Assembly: GCA_963626545.1 (NCBI GenBank)
Contig: CAVFYJ010000006.1
Location: 1-55,460 of the forward strand
Reading direction: 5' to 3'
DNA: 55,460 nucleotides
Source: Anthropogastromicrobium sp963626545
GTDB lineage: Bacteria > Bacillota > Clostridia > Lachnospirales > Lachnospiraceae
The notes beneath the pieces were generated by a model. The model ran no database searches. It worked only from the letters and a program-made list of their open reading frames with translations, and was not told the origin of the DNA. Below are positions 42,076-50,908 of this stretch, one piece after another. The translations under genes and the position numbers were made by a program. Each line of letters starts with the position of its first letter. Within the stretch, counting starts at the first letter, position 1.

Positions 42076-42405
42076 TCACTCCTCATAGCAGATCGACTCA
42101 ATACAACCAGTGACCTTGACCTCCTCCGCCGCAAAATACGCCATTGCCAGACACCGTCCTGTAATTCGGATGCGATGCCTCCCCGCCAGAATGCAAATCT
42201 CATTTTCCTGACAGGAAAGAAGCTTTTTAAAATTGCGCACCTGCATCTCACGATTGCCAGAAAGCTGCGTCAGCTCTGCACCCATCACAACATCTTTTGG
42301 CAGATGAAGGCAGTCCACAACATGCTCTGTCCGGCGCATTCGTGAATCACTCTGAACACGATGCTTTTTCTGCGTCCGTGTTCGCTTTCCTGATTTTCGT
42401 TTCAT
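42076..42405 (-). CDS. yqfC: Sporulation protein YqfC (YabP family)
   Basis: 109 residues. The C-terminal ~80 residues fit the YabP/YqfC fold: LHLPKDVVMGAELTQLSGNREMQVRNFKKLLSC, then ICILAGRHRIRITGRCLAMAYFAAEEVKVTGCIESI. The N-terminal ~28 residues are very basic (Lys/Arg). Its partner yqfD follows 30 bases downstream. A sigma-E-like promoter lies about 30 bases before the start. The ribosome-binding site (CGGTG) is weak. Confidence 0.92.
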   Translation of the reverse strand: MKRKSGKRTRTQKKHRVQSDSRMRRTEHVVDCLHLPKDVVMGAELTQLSGNREMQVRNFKKLLSCQENEICILAGRHRIRITGRCLAMAYFAAEEVKVTGCIESICYEE

Positions 42406-42433
42406 CGCACCGACCCGTTTTTGTTCTTACGCC

Positions 42434-42460
42434 AATCTATGTGTCATGAGCATAATTTAT
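42434..42460 (-). promoter_or_regulatory. Sigma-E-like promoter of yqfC-yqfD
   Basis: Minus strand CATAGATT (42441-42434) fits the -10 pattern CATA-NNN-T and ATA (42460-42458) lies 16 bases upstream, matching known mother-cell promoters. The -35 overlaps the end of the 15-bp inverted repeat at 42458-42510. yqfC and yqfD are sigma-E genes in Bacillus. Confidence 0.5.
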
Positions 42461-42510
42461 GCCAGACTTTGCATAAGCAGATAGATCTGCCCATAGCAAA
42501 GTCTGGCATA
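42458..42510. terminator. 15-bp perfect inverted repeat with nested palindrome after the fucosidase gene
   Basis: Arms 42458-42472 and 42496-42510 (TATGCCAGACTTTGC and its complement) are perfect. The 23-nt loop holds a second palindrome GCAGAT/ATCTGC. On the plus strand ATTTATTTTTCTT follows; on the minus strand no T-run follows. It lies between fucosidase and yqfC and may insulate the sigma-E operon. Confidence 0.6.
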
Positions 42511-42582
42511 TTTATTTTTCTTATTCAATCAACGCAATTGCTCTATTCAATCAATTCTTACTCAACTGCTTATGTACTCGAC

Positions 42583-44022
42583 TTAATAAGCCCCCATGAA
42601 AAGAAGTGTCGGCGCTACTCGAGACTCTGTAATGCGCAGGCGAAGTGAGGCTGTCTGAACCGGCTCTAAGCAGGCAATTTTCTTATATCCGATTACCGTT
42701 CCCTCGTAAACAGTTTGATAAACACCATCTTCATCCGCTGCCTCTATTACAAAACGCTCTACTCGCTGGCTCATTGTAATATCTTCCTTTAACACAACAT
42801 AGCGAACGGTCTGTGCAGTCTCCCACTTGGCTGTAATGGTAAGCTCATGCTCACCATCCATCAGTACCAGTGACTTTTCATCGTCCTTTCGGATGTCAGT
42901 AACTGTACCCTCTTCCACCTGTTTTGTATCGGTATCAAGCACTGCCTGATCCAGAAGATTTTTTGCAAATGCATCGCGTAAAAATGTGCCCAGCTCGTGC
43001 AGACGTGCTTTGTCATTTGCATGAATACGTCCCTCTCTTGTCGGTGGGATATTCAGCAAAAATGTGGCATTTCCTCCCACACTGTTAAAGTACACATGAA
43101 GCAATTCATCAAGTTTTTTTACCTTATCATCCTCGTTCTCATGATAAAACCAGCCTGGACGAATCGAGGTATTGACCTCTGCCGGATACCAGATTAAGGT
43201 CTTCTCACCGCGAAGAATCTCACGGCTTCCCAGATCAAGATCAGCCGCGGTCAGCTTTCTGGTTCGGAATCCATCTTCATCGGTCTGCTGGCTCTTCTCA
43301 GCTACCTTTTCTGTATCCTTTGTGCGAAGCGGCACAACACTCCACTCAGACGGTCTCGTATCACCTGCCTCATTGCCACACCAGCGCACGTCTGGTCCGC
43401 AAACGCTAATGCATGCACCCGGCTGCAAACGACGAATCGTCTCATAATAACGGTTCCATTCATAGACCTGTTTCTTGCCATTTTTGCCCTCACCGCAGGC
43501 ACCGTCAAACCAAACTGCAAAGATCTCACCATAGCCTGTCAGAAGCTCTGTCAACTGATTGATAAAGTAATCGTTGTACGCATCCCCTGTACCGTAAGTC
43601 GGATGATTGCGATCCCACGGAGACAGATACACACCAAACTTGATTTCATGACGGTGGCAGGCATCGGACAATTCACGGACAACATCTCCATTTCCACCTC
43701 GAAATGGACTGTTTGCAACGGTATGACTCGTGTACTTGCTTGGCCACAGGCAAAAGCCATCGTGATGCTTACAGGTTAAGATAAGACCTTTCATACCAGC
43801 ATCTGCTGCGGCTGCGGCCCACTCATCGGCATCCAAATTGGTTGGATTGAAGACTGACTCGCTCTCCGTTCCATCGCCCCATTCGCGGTCCGTAAATGTG
43901 TTAACCGTAAAATGGATAAAACCGTAAAACTCCATCTGCTCGAGTGCAAGCTGTCTGCTGCTTGGCACGACGCTTACGAGTTTTTTTTCGTATTCCAATT
44001 CTTCCTGTGATATCGTTGACAT
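42583..44022 (-). CDS. Alpha-L-fucosidase (GH29), cytoplasmic
   Basis: 479 residues without signal peptide, so it should act on imported fucosides. GH29 catalytic barrel: FGxFIHF-type start as YGFIHFTVNTFTDREWGDG, LTCKHHDGFCLWPSKYTSHTV (about residues 82-102), and the nucleophile Asp173 in VWFDGACGEG. A C-terminal ~110-residue beta-sandwich follows (VRYVVLKEDITMSQRVERFVIEA...), as in many bacterial GH29 enzymes. AGGAGG lies four nucleotides before the ATG and a good promoter is present. No transporter or fucose pathway gene is next to it. It stands between sporulation genes and the transglutaminase cluster, so it is likely an accessory insertion. Confidence 0.92.
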   Translation of the reverse strand: MSTISQEELEYEKKLVSVVPSSRQLALEQMEFYGFIHFTVNTFTDREWGDGTESESVFNPTNLDADEWAAAAADAGMKGLILTCKHHDGFCLWPSKYTSHTVANSPFRGGNGDVVRELSDACHRHEIKFGVYLSPWDRNHPTYGTGDAYNDYFINQLTELLTGYGEIFAVWFDGACGEGKNGKKQVYEWNRYYETIRRLQPGACISVCGPDVRWCGNEAGDTRPSEWSVVPLRTKDTEKVAEKSQQTDEDGFRTRKLTAADLDLGSREILRGEKTLIWYPAEVNTSIRPGWFYHENEDDKVKKLDELLHVYFNSVGGNATFLLNIPPTREGRIHANDKARLHELGTFLRDAFAKNLLDQAVLDTDTKQVEEGTVTDIRKDDEKSLVLMDGEHELTITAKWETAQTVRYVVLKEDITMSQRVERFVIEAADEDGVYQTVYEGTVIGYKKIACLEPVQTASLRLRITESRVAPTLLFMGAY

Positions 44023-44075
44023 GTTTCCTCCTGTGCAGACGTTAGCGCCTGCGATTTTTCTATACTGCTTCCCAA

Positions 44076-44104
44076 AGTATATCAGGTTCTGTGGCTTTTC
44101 GCAA
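44076..44104 (-). promoter_or_regulatory. Promoter of the fucosidase gene
   Basis: Minus strand TTGCGA (44104-44099), 17-bp spacer, TATACT (44081-44076) with an extended TGA before it, about 55 bases before the ATG. Confidence 0.6.
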
Positions 44105-44144
44105 TCAGAAATCTTACCGGCGTTCGTGAAACTTCCGGGTTACA

Positions 44145-46698
44145 CTAGCAGAAGCACCTTCCGTAGCGGTACCACACCCTCTTGATACAGCTCTGCCGTG
44201 CCGTTGCATCAGACGCCATATCGCGGTACAGCTGCGCCGTCTCATCGCGAAGCTCGGTTCCATACGCGTGATCACTGAAAGTCAACTCCTGCAGCAGATC
44301 CTGTAACCACATCAGCCTATCCTGCGTCATCGTCGGGAATGACTCCTGAAGGCTCACTGCATCTGTCGCGGTACTGATCTTTTCAAACCCTTCCGCCTCG
44401 CACAGCGCATCCATTCTGGCAAGCGCATAGAGAAGCGCTTTCTTCGGCTCGCCCTTTAAATGCTGCTCCTGACGCTGCAAACGCACCTTTCTCTGGTAAA
44501 TGATACCAAACAGTACCAGCACAACAAAGAGGATACAGCCAAGCACAATCAAAAGCACGCGAATCAAAAGCTGTAAGAAATGATTGTCTTTCGAGTTGTC
44601 CGAATTGTCCTGATTGTTTTGATTATTCGGGTCGCTTTGACTTTGCGGCTGACTCTGATCGGATGGCTGATCGGCAGCCTGTGTCTCCTCTAAAGAGCCT
44701 TCCGANNNNNNNNNNTTCCGATGTCGCAGTGGTCTGCGGTGTAGTCTCAAAGATACCCCCTACCGTTGCCTGCGGTTCCTCGGTTTCTGGCTCTGCCGGG
44801 TTCGTTGTATTCTCCAACTGATCGGAACTAATTGTGGAATCAGTCGTATTGGAATCTGCAAAATCCTCATCGTCAATAAAACCAGGTGTCACCTCGATCG
44901 GAATCCAGCCAACACCATCTACATAAATCTCTGCCCACGCATGTGCCGCCTCATCCATAATTGCCTGCGCACCATTCTCTGTGGTCAGATCGCGCACTAA
45001 ATAGCCCTCGACATAGCGGGCTGGAATTCCATACAGACGGAATAACAAGACCGCAGCCGATGCAAAATGGGTGCAAACACCCTGCTTATTTTCATAGAGA
45101 AAATACTCGACATAATCATTTCCACGCGGTGTTGAGCCTGGCGTCTTCGTGTAGGTTGCATGAGCCTCGAGTGTGGAACGCACAAACGATACACAATCTG
45201 CAATGGACGTAAACTGTCGTCCTGAATACTCCTCATAGAAGGAATCGAGTCCCTTTGTCGGAAGTGTCAGATAGACTGAATCCGCAAAGGCACGATATGA
45301 CGCATCGGATGCTACAGAAGCCCCTGCGTTCTCCAGCTTTTGAATGTTGGAGAGACGCTGTGTATTCATGTAATACATTGAAAAGATCTCGCGATCCGTA
45401 TCCTGCTTTGGATAGGCATCAAACGGATCGCCCGCCGTAAAGTTTGTCAGATCCGTTCCATACGGAATATACGAAAATGCACTGTTAGCATCTACATCCG
45501 AAATAACAAGATCGCGTCTGACAACGGATGCATCGCCGTTGTTGTAAAGATTCTCTAACACCTGATAATACTGGCTGCTTAAGCTGATCAAATCCATTCC
45601 GGTCGCAAGACCTTCCTCGTTTTGCTTATCGCTAAGCTCCTTCCAGCCGCTGCCTGTATAATTACTTCCCACGTAACCGCGAATATAAAGCGGTGCGTTT
45701 AAATCGCTGGAGATATCCAGATACAAATGCGTCTCGTCGTAATCGCGCACTTCCTTGACATTACTAAGCTTTCCGCCGTGAACACCACTGCTTCGGATGA
45801 TATCAACCGGAAGCCAATCCCACTCGCCTCTGGTAACCTTCTTCCAAAGTGTATCCATGCTCTTTAACAGATCGCCGTTTCGGATATCCTCGCGAATCTG
45901 GCTCTGAGCCGCATAACTATCCGTAAAGGCCGGTCCAATTACAAATCGGCTAAGCGGAAGCAACAAAAGAAACAGTGCCGCAATAACAGCAGATGTCTGC
46001 CAGCGAAGCATACCAAATGCACTGCTGCTCATCTTGACCGTAACGGTACGCACACTAAAACTTTCACGATAACGACTGTACTGTAAGGAAAACATACCCA
46101 CCAGTACAAACAGCATCATCAAAAACGCTGGCATTGCAGGCAGCTTTCCGACTGCAAGTGCAAGGACAAAGATTACCGCAAAAATCAATGCGGTCACACG
46201 TCCATCGAGTGAACGGATGGTTCCAAGCGACAAAATCGCCGCCAACACAAATGAAAGAAACAAAAGTGTAAGCAAAAGCGACATGCCTGAAACCGGCTCG
46301 ATCGCGGCAAGTGAAACCTTTGCGCTATAATACTCGTTAATATAACCCGCGTAGATATTATAAAGACCAAGCAGGCCATTCAAAATTCTGCTGTGAAAAA
46401 TCACACCAAACAAAATGAAAATGCCCAACACAACGGGCCAGGTAATTGCCCTGCTGATTGGAAGCTCCCATGCCGCCGTCATCAAAAGACAGATCAAAAT
46501 GGTGCCCATCACAAGCAGCACATAATTTAGCTCGATTTCATAGGTAAGAGCAAGTCCAAGCACCACACCAAGCATTCCGATTACAAAATACAAAAAACGC
46601 AGCAGCAGAAACAATCGCTCATGAAACTTGCCATGTGTCCGGATTCGGTCAGCCTGAACAACCTGCTCGACCAGAATGCCCTTCTCTTCATTTTTCAT
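44145..46698 (-). CDS. Transglutaminase-like membrane protein with DUF4129 (TgpA type), crossed by an assembly gap
   Basis: About 845 residues once the N run at 44706-44715 is bridged. N-terminal block of six to seven membrane helices (about residues 25-260), an outside domain, then the transglutaminase core with Cys in KQGVCTHFASAAVLLFRLYGIPARYVEGYLV and His in AAHAWAEIYVDGVGW, with IEVTPG at the third site (Glu where Asp is common). A Ser/Thr/Glu/Gln/Asn-rich linker holds the gap. After it come one more membrane helix (LLIRVLLIVLGCILFVVLVLF) and a C-terminal DUF4129 region ending at 44145. The frame changes across the N run only because its length is a placeholder. AAGGAGGAAC precedes the ATG. 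DUF58 and MoxR genes upstream complete the usual trio. Confidence 0.88.
44706..44715. other. Assembly gap (10 N)
   Basis: Ten N inside the transglutaminase gene. The six bases TTCCGA end the left contig (44700-44705) and begin the right one (44716-44721). If these are the same bases, joining the contigs keeps the frame open (Thr-Ser-Glu-Gly-Ser-Leu on the minus strand), so the gap may contain no missing sequence. Confidence 0.95.
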
Positions 46699-46820
46699 GA
46701 AGTTCCTCCTTCATCTATGTCCTCATACCATTCCTGTTCACAGGACACGATTCTGTATATAAAATTCAGTAACGATTCAATACTGATTCAATAACAATTC
46801 CGTAACAATTCAATTCAAGA

Positions 46821-47886
46821 TCACACCTCAATCAGCTCGTGAATCTGATTGATTGTCAGAATGGACTTGTTTGTGCCATCCGATGACAAAAATCCACTCA
46901 GCTGCTCGTCTTGGTTCGTATCCATACAGCTGATTGCAATCACGCGGTACAGCGGTGTGAGGCGGCTGCTCTTGTATTCCTCCCAATACAGCTGCTCGGT
47001 TTTCTTTGCACTGACAAGAAGCTTGCTCATGACTACGGTAATGTCATCCATTCCCTTGATCAAATGCTCTTCAAAACCACCGTCTCCATCCTGTGAATAC
47101 CAGATCACACGGTGATGACACTCCTGGAAACTAAGCGCCGCTGAAAGCGAATAACAAAGATCATATACCGACTGAATCTCCTCAATCGTTTGATAGCGAA
47201 GATCAAGAAAGATTCCGACCGAATCGCTGATCGGGCGAGACAACTCTTTGATCATCATCTGTTCAAGACGCGCCGTCATCTTCCAATGTACACGTGACAT
47301 CTTATCACCCTGACGGAATTCACGAATCTGGTAAATTTCTGCCGGATCATCACCTGCGTGATGCTTGTCATATTCCTCACTGTCACTGTCAAAACTGCGA
47401 CATGCATCCGTCACTGCTACCTGCAGGTCTAAAAGATGCGGCATAACAATACACTCTGCCTGTGCCGAAAACGATTTCTTTCGCTGAAACAGTCTTAAGT
47501 AATCAAACAGTACGATTCGACTAAATGTAATTTTTACAACACCGCAATACGTAGAACAAAACGTAAATGGTACGCTGACTATTGATCTTGCCGGTGCGCG
47601 CAAATTGATATCATAGGATTCCTTTTCACCATCAAGCGTATTGCAGACCGTAACACGCACCGATACATCGGTGAGCGGAAGCCATCCAGTATTTTGAAAA
47701 TGGATCGGGNNNNNNNNNNATCGTTACTTGAACATTCTTTTTCTGGTACAAGGTGAGCGCAAACAGCACAATCGGAAGCAGAATCTCAAATGCCAGAAAT
47801 ACGCCCGGAACCGAACTCTCATACATCAATGCAATATACGATGTAATCAGAATCAGTAAGACGTAGACAATTTTTCTTCCCCACAT
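46821..47886 (-). CDS. DUF58 domain protein, crossed by an assembly gap
   Basis: Two frames belong to one gene. The N-terminal part from the ATG at 47886 (AGGAG seven nucleotides upstream) gives two membrane helices (GRKIVYVLLILITSYIALMYE, FLAFEILLPIVLFALTLY). After the N run at 47710-47719 it continues as PIHFQNTGWLPLTDVSVRVTV and runs to 46821. The DUF58 core is seen in GDDPAEIYQIREFRQGDKMSRVHWKMTARLEQMMIKEL, followed by a VWA-like segment with GIFLDLR. These proteins work with MoxR ATPases. The linker after the membrane helices looks shorter than usual, so some in-frame codons are probably missing in the gap. Confidence 0.85.
47710..47719. other. Assembly gap (10 N)
   Basis: Ten N inside the DUF58 gene, between the membrane helices and the NTGWLPL segment. 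No end overlap of the flanks is visible. The flanking frames fit if the true missing length is a multiple of three. Confidence 0.95.
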
Positions 47887-47918
47887 AAAAACACTCCTTT
47901 CAGGAAAAAGCAAATACA

Positions 47919-47944
47919 GGCCTTATAGATTTTCCTACAAGGCC
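47919..47944 (-). terminator. Hairpin between moxR and the DUF58 gene
   Basis: On the minus strand GGCCTTGTAG (47944-47935) pairs with CTATAAGGCC (47928-47919), with one G-U pair and a six-base loop. TGTATTTGCTTTTTCC follows. It may be a partial terminator lowering expression of the two membrane proteins relative to MoxR. Confidence 0.5.
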
Positions 47945-47952
47945 CGTCGTTT

Positions 47953-48897
47953 TTATTTTGCCTTTGGCTGAGGGATCAGCTTTAAAATCTGCTCCAGAAT
48001 GCCTTCTGCGGTCAGACCGCCTACCTTTGCCTTTGTGTTTAAGATTAAACGGTGTGCGCAGACATCGGTAAATACGGCAGCCACATCGGCCGGAACGACA
48101 TAATCGCGCTCCTGAAGATAAGCATGTGCGCTCGCCATATGAATCAGCGCCAATGTTCCTCTCGGGCTGACACCAAGGCTTAAATACTGGTGCTTTCTGG
48201 TTGCATTGACAAGATCGGTGGTATACTGATAGATCAGATCATGGATAAATACTTTCTCGACCTCCTGCTTCATCTCCAGAATATCATCAACAGTAAGAGA
48301 AGATGGAATGTCATCAACAGAATACTCCTTCTTACTCTTCATCATAGAAATCTCGTCTGCCTGACTCGGATAACCGAGGGACATGCGAACCATGAAACGG
48401 TCAAGCTGAGACTCTGGAAGCAGCTGCGTACCAGAAGAACCAGTCGGGTTTTCCGTCGCAATTACCATAAACGGCTGTGGAACCTCTCTCTTTACAGCAT
48501 CAATGGTAACGGTGCCTTCCTCCATAACCTCAAGTAATGCTGACTGTGTCTTTGGTGAAGTACGGTTGATCTCATCTGCAAGGAACAGATTGCACATAAC
48601 AGCGCCCGGATAATACACAAATTTTCCGGTATCCTTCTGATACATGTGATAACCGCACACATCAGACGGAAGTACATCCGGCGTAAACTGCATACGCTTC
48701 TGCTTTAAGGACAGTGCCTTAGAGAAAGCCAATGCCAGTGTGGTCTTACCAACACCCGGAATATCCTCCATCAGGATATGACCGCCTGCAAGCATCGTAC
48801 ACATCAGCTTATTCAAGCTCTCATCCTTGCCCTTGATTACCTTTTTTATATCATCAATTGCCTGCCAAACTTTCTTTACGTTTTGTATATTCTCCAT
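47953..48897 (-). CDS. MoxR family AAA+ ATPase
   Basis: 314 residues. Walker A HILMEDIPGVGKTTLALAFSKAL (about residues 38-60), Walker B LFLADEINRTSPKTQSALLEVMEE (about 107-130), sensor 1 FMVIATENPTGSSGTQLLPESQLDRFMVRM (about 150-178) and a helical lid. MoxR proteins act as chaperones for assembling partner complexes, here likely with the DUF58 and transglutaminase proteins. The ATG at 48897 has GAGG four nucleotides upstream; the frame four codons earlier is weaker. Confidence 0.94.
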   Translation of the reverse strand: MENIQNVKKVWQAIDDIKKVIKGKDESLNKLMCTMLAGGHILMEDIPGVGKTTLALAFSKALSLKQKRMQFTPDVLPSDVCGYHMYQKDTGKFVYYPGAVMCNLFLADEINRTSPKTQSALLEVMEEGTVTIDAVKREVPQPFMVIATENPTGSSGTQLLPESQLDRFMVRMSLGYPSQADEISMMKSKKEYSVDDIPSSLTVDDILEMKQEVEKVFIHDLIYQYTTDLVNATRKHQYLSLGVSPRGTLALIHMASAHAYLQERDYVVPADVAAVFTDVCAHRLILNTKAKVGGLTAEGILEQILKLIPQPKAK

Positions 48898-48917
48898 GTT
48901 TCCTCTCATTCCTTGTC

Positions 48918-49745
48918 TTATGCCTTATCTGCATCGGAATTCGTCTCGCTAGACGATTCACTTGCGGACTCTGACGTATTTTCTTCGGAAGATTGCTCGG
49001 TCGCTTCCTCTAAAGATGCATCGGATGAATCCTCATCGGATACATTCTCAGTAGACGGAACGGTTGTCTTTCCATCGAGCATATCCTTTAAGTTCTTGAG
49101 CGCCTCATCCTTTACGCACGCTTCCTGATATCTGGTATTGACATTGGCAACCAGCTCTCGCACAGACTCCCATCCGGCTACTTCCTGCAGATAAGCAGCG
49201 ATCTCGCCGTCCTTTGCATTCTTATCAATATACAGGCTTCCATCCTCATTCTGACAAATGTACAGACGAATCATAGACGGTGCCTGTGTATCAATTCCAA
49301 TAAATTTAATCTCGTAATACACATATGCAATGTACGTATTATCTGCAATGCCCGGAACGGTGTAGCAGACAATATTTTCATAGGATTCCACATACTCACA
49401 CTGCTTTTTCAGCGCAGCCTCGCTAAATGGTGTCTCCTGTGAAACAATCTGTGTCAGCTGCTTGACATCCGCATTCTTTACTGCATCAAAATACTTCTGC
49501 ACCAGCTCCTTTACCGCTGGCACGCCGTCTTTTTCAAGTGACTGTATCTGATTGTTGTTATTGTTCTGATTCTCTGTGACATCAACAACCATCTGAATCT
49601 CCTGATGGTCCTTGTTACCCTTTCGGCTTGTGATCACAATAACCGCCACAATCAGCGCAGCCGCAACCAGAATGATGACAAAGTACGGAAGAATTCTCCG
49701 GATCACCCCTGGTTTTTTCTTTCTTTTAAAATTATTTTTTGCCAT
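48918..49745 (-). CDS. Membrane-anchored protein of unknown function with acidic tail
   Basis: 275 residues. A very basic N-terminus (KNNFKRKKKPGVIRR), one membrane helix (about residues 19-39), an Asn/Gln-rich linker, a globular ~140-residue domain (VKELVQKYFDAVKNADVKQLTQIVS..., VYYEIKFIGIDTQAPSMIRLYI) resembling NTF2/SnoaL-type folds in its pattern, and a Ser/Glu/Asp/Thr-rich tail of ~60 residues. The acidic Ser-rich tail should be disordered and outside the cell. It lies 20 bases upstream of moxR, so it likely belongs to the MoxR-DUF58-transglutaminase operon. No motif gives an activity. Confidence 0.7.
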   Translation of the reverse strand: MAKNNFKRKKKPGVIRRILPYFVIILVAAALIVAVIVITSRKGNKDHQEIQMVVDVTENQNNNNNQIQSLEKDGVPAVKELVQKYFDAVKNADVKQLTQIVSQETPFSEAALKKQCEYVESYENIVCYTVPGIADNTYIAYVYYEIKFIGIDTQAPSMIRLYICQNEDGSLYIDKNAKDGEIAAYLQEVAGWESVRELVANVNTRYQEACVKDEALKNLKDMLDGKTTVPSTENVSDEDSSDASLEEATEQSSEENTSESASESSSETNSDADKA

Positions 49746-49774
49746 AGTTCCTTCCTGTTCTGCCGTCTTGCACG

Positions 49775-50668
49775 TTATTGTGCCGCGCGCGGGCGCGCCT
49801 CAGGCTCATCAAAATATCTCTCCTTTACCAGCTCCACTGGCATCTGCTCTCCTGTCCACAACGTAAATGCCTCTGCTCCCTGATACAAAAGCATATACAG
49901 ACCATTAAAACAGCTGCATCCCTGGCTCTCTGCAATCTCCATCAGCTTCGTTTTTCTTGGATTATAAATCACGTCCGAAACAATCAGCTCTGGATGGAAA
50001 AAGGTCGGATTTGTAATCACACTCCGATCGGTGTCAGGTGCCATGCCGACATTCGTACCGTTTGTCAGGATACGACTCTGTGAAAGTTCCCGTTTGATCA
50101 CCGACTCATCAGAATAATCAAACAAATTAATGCGGCAGGCCGTTTCCTTTGTCAGCTGACTGATTACAGATTTTGCATGCTCAGTAGACTTGCCCGGACG
50201 ACAGAATACAGAAATCTCTCGTACCCCATCAAGTGCTGCCTGAACCAGAATCGACGTTGCTGCGCCGCCTGCTCCAAGAAGCGTCATCTTCTCGCCCTCT
50301 ATACAAAAGCCTGCTTCCTTCACCGCCCGCATATAACCGGTTCCATCGGTATTATATCCGGTAAGTGTTCCATTTTCATTTACAACCGTATTTACAGAAC
50401 CTGTGATCGCCGCCGCTGGGGAAAGCACATCGCAAAGCTGTGCCATCTTTAACTTATCCGGCATCGTGCAGTTCCATCCTCTTGCTCCCAGGCTCACAAG
50501 GCCGTCTACGGCACCGCTAAGGCCCTCAATCCCCACATCAAAGCAAATATAGACATAATTTAGTCCCAATTCCTGAAATGCTGTGTTGTGCATCATCGGT
50601 GATTTGCTGTGACCTACCGGACTTCCAAGCAGGCCGGTAAGACCCGTCTTTCCATTTATCATAGACAT
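49775..50668 (-). CDS. aroE: Shikimate dehydrogenase
   Basis: 297 residues. It reduces 3-dehydroshikimate with NADPH in aromatic amino-acid synthesis. Substrate loop GSPVGHSKSPMMHN (about residues 15-28), the conserved NTDGTGY motif (about 103-109), and the Rossmann site LLGAGGAATSILVQAAL. The final codons lie in an unusual GC palindrome (49782-49799), giving an Arg/Pro/Ala tail. The ATG at 50668 has AGGAG five nucleotides upstream; a second ATG at 50662 is also possible. The frame to 50713 is not needed. Confidence 0.94.
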   Translation of the reverse strand: MSMINGKTGLTGLLGSPVGHSKSPMMHNTAFQELGLNYVYICFDVGIEGLSGAVDGLVSLGARGWNCTMPDKLKMAQLCDVLSPAAAITGSVNTVVNENGTLTGYNTDGTGYMRAVKEAGFCIEGEKMTLLGAGGAATSILVQAALDGVREISVFCRPGKSTEHAKSVISQLTKETACRINLFDYSDESVIKRELSQSRILTNGTNVGMAPDTDRSVITNPTFFHPELIVSDVIYNPRKTKLMEIAESQGCSCFNGLYMLLYQGAEAFTLWTGEQMPVELVKERYFDEPEARPRAAQ

Positions 50669-50762
50669 TTCCTCTCCTGAAACCTTTTGAAGCAGTTCTC
50701 TTTTGCCATTCATGGTGATTCATTTTCCTGATCGCTTCCATCTAACTAAATGAATGCTAAGT

Positions 50763-50789
50763 GAATACGAAACGAATACGAAACGAATA
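50763..50789. repeat. 11-bp tandem repeat upstream of aroE
   Basis: GAATACGAAAC occurs twice in tandem (50763-50773, 50774-50784), followed by a partial third copy. It lies in the 190-bp gap between the DUF5688 gene and aroE, near where the aroE promoter should be. Confidence 0.7.
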
Positions 50790-50908
50790 GTATGAACTGC
50801 CCAAGTTCTTTTATACTTTAATACGAATCTGTAAAATATGCAAGCTTTTTATCTCTTTTGCCTCTGTTTGCACTTTATTTTGTGCAAAATTACCACAAAA
50901 TAACGCCG

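Noticed and set aside
11378..42560. Recurring TATTCAATCAA-like words in intergenic regions (about 11378, 42523, 42545)
   Set aside because: The word is AT-rich and short, and the copies lack a common position relative to genes. Chance is likely.
44145..44750. Separate small gene covering the DUF4129 part
   Set aside because: It begins only because the frame changes at the N run. It is the C-terminal part of the transglutaminase gene.
47632..47913. Separate 93-codon membrane protein gene
   Set aside because: Its end reads through the N run in the wrong frame. The membrane helices are the N-terminus of the DUF58 protein.
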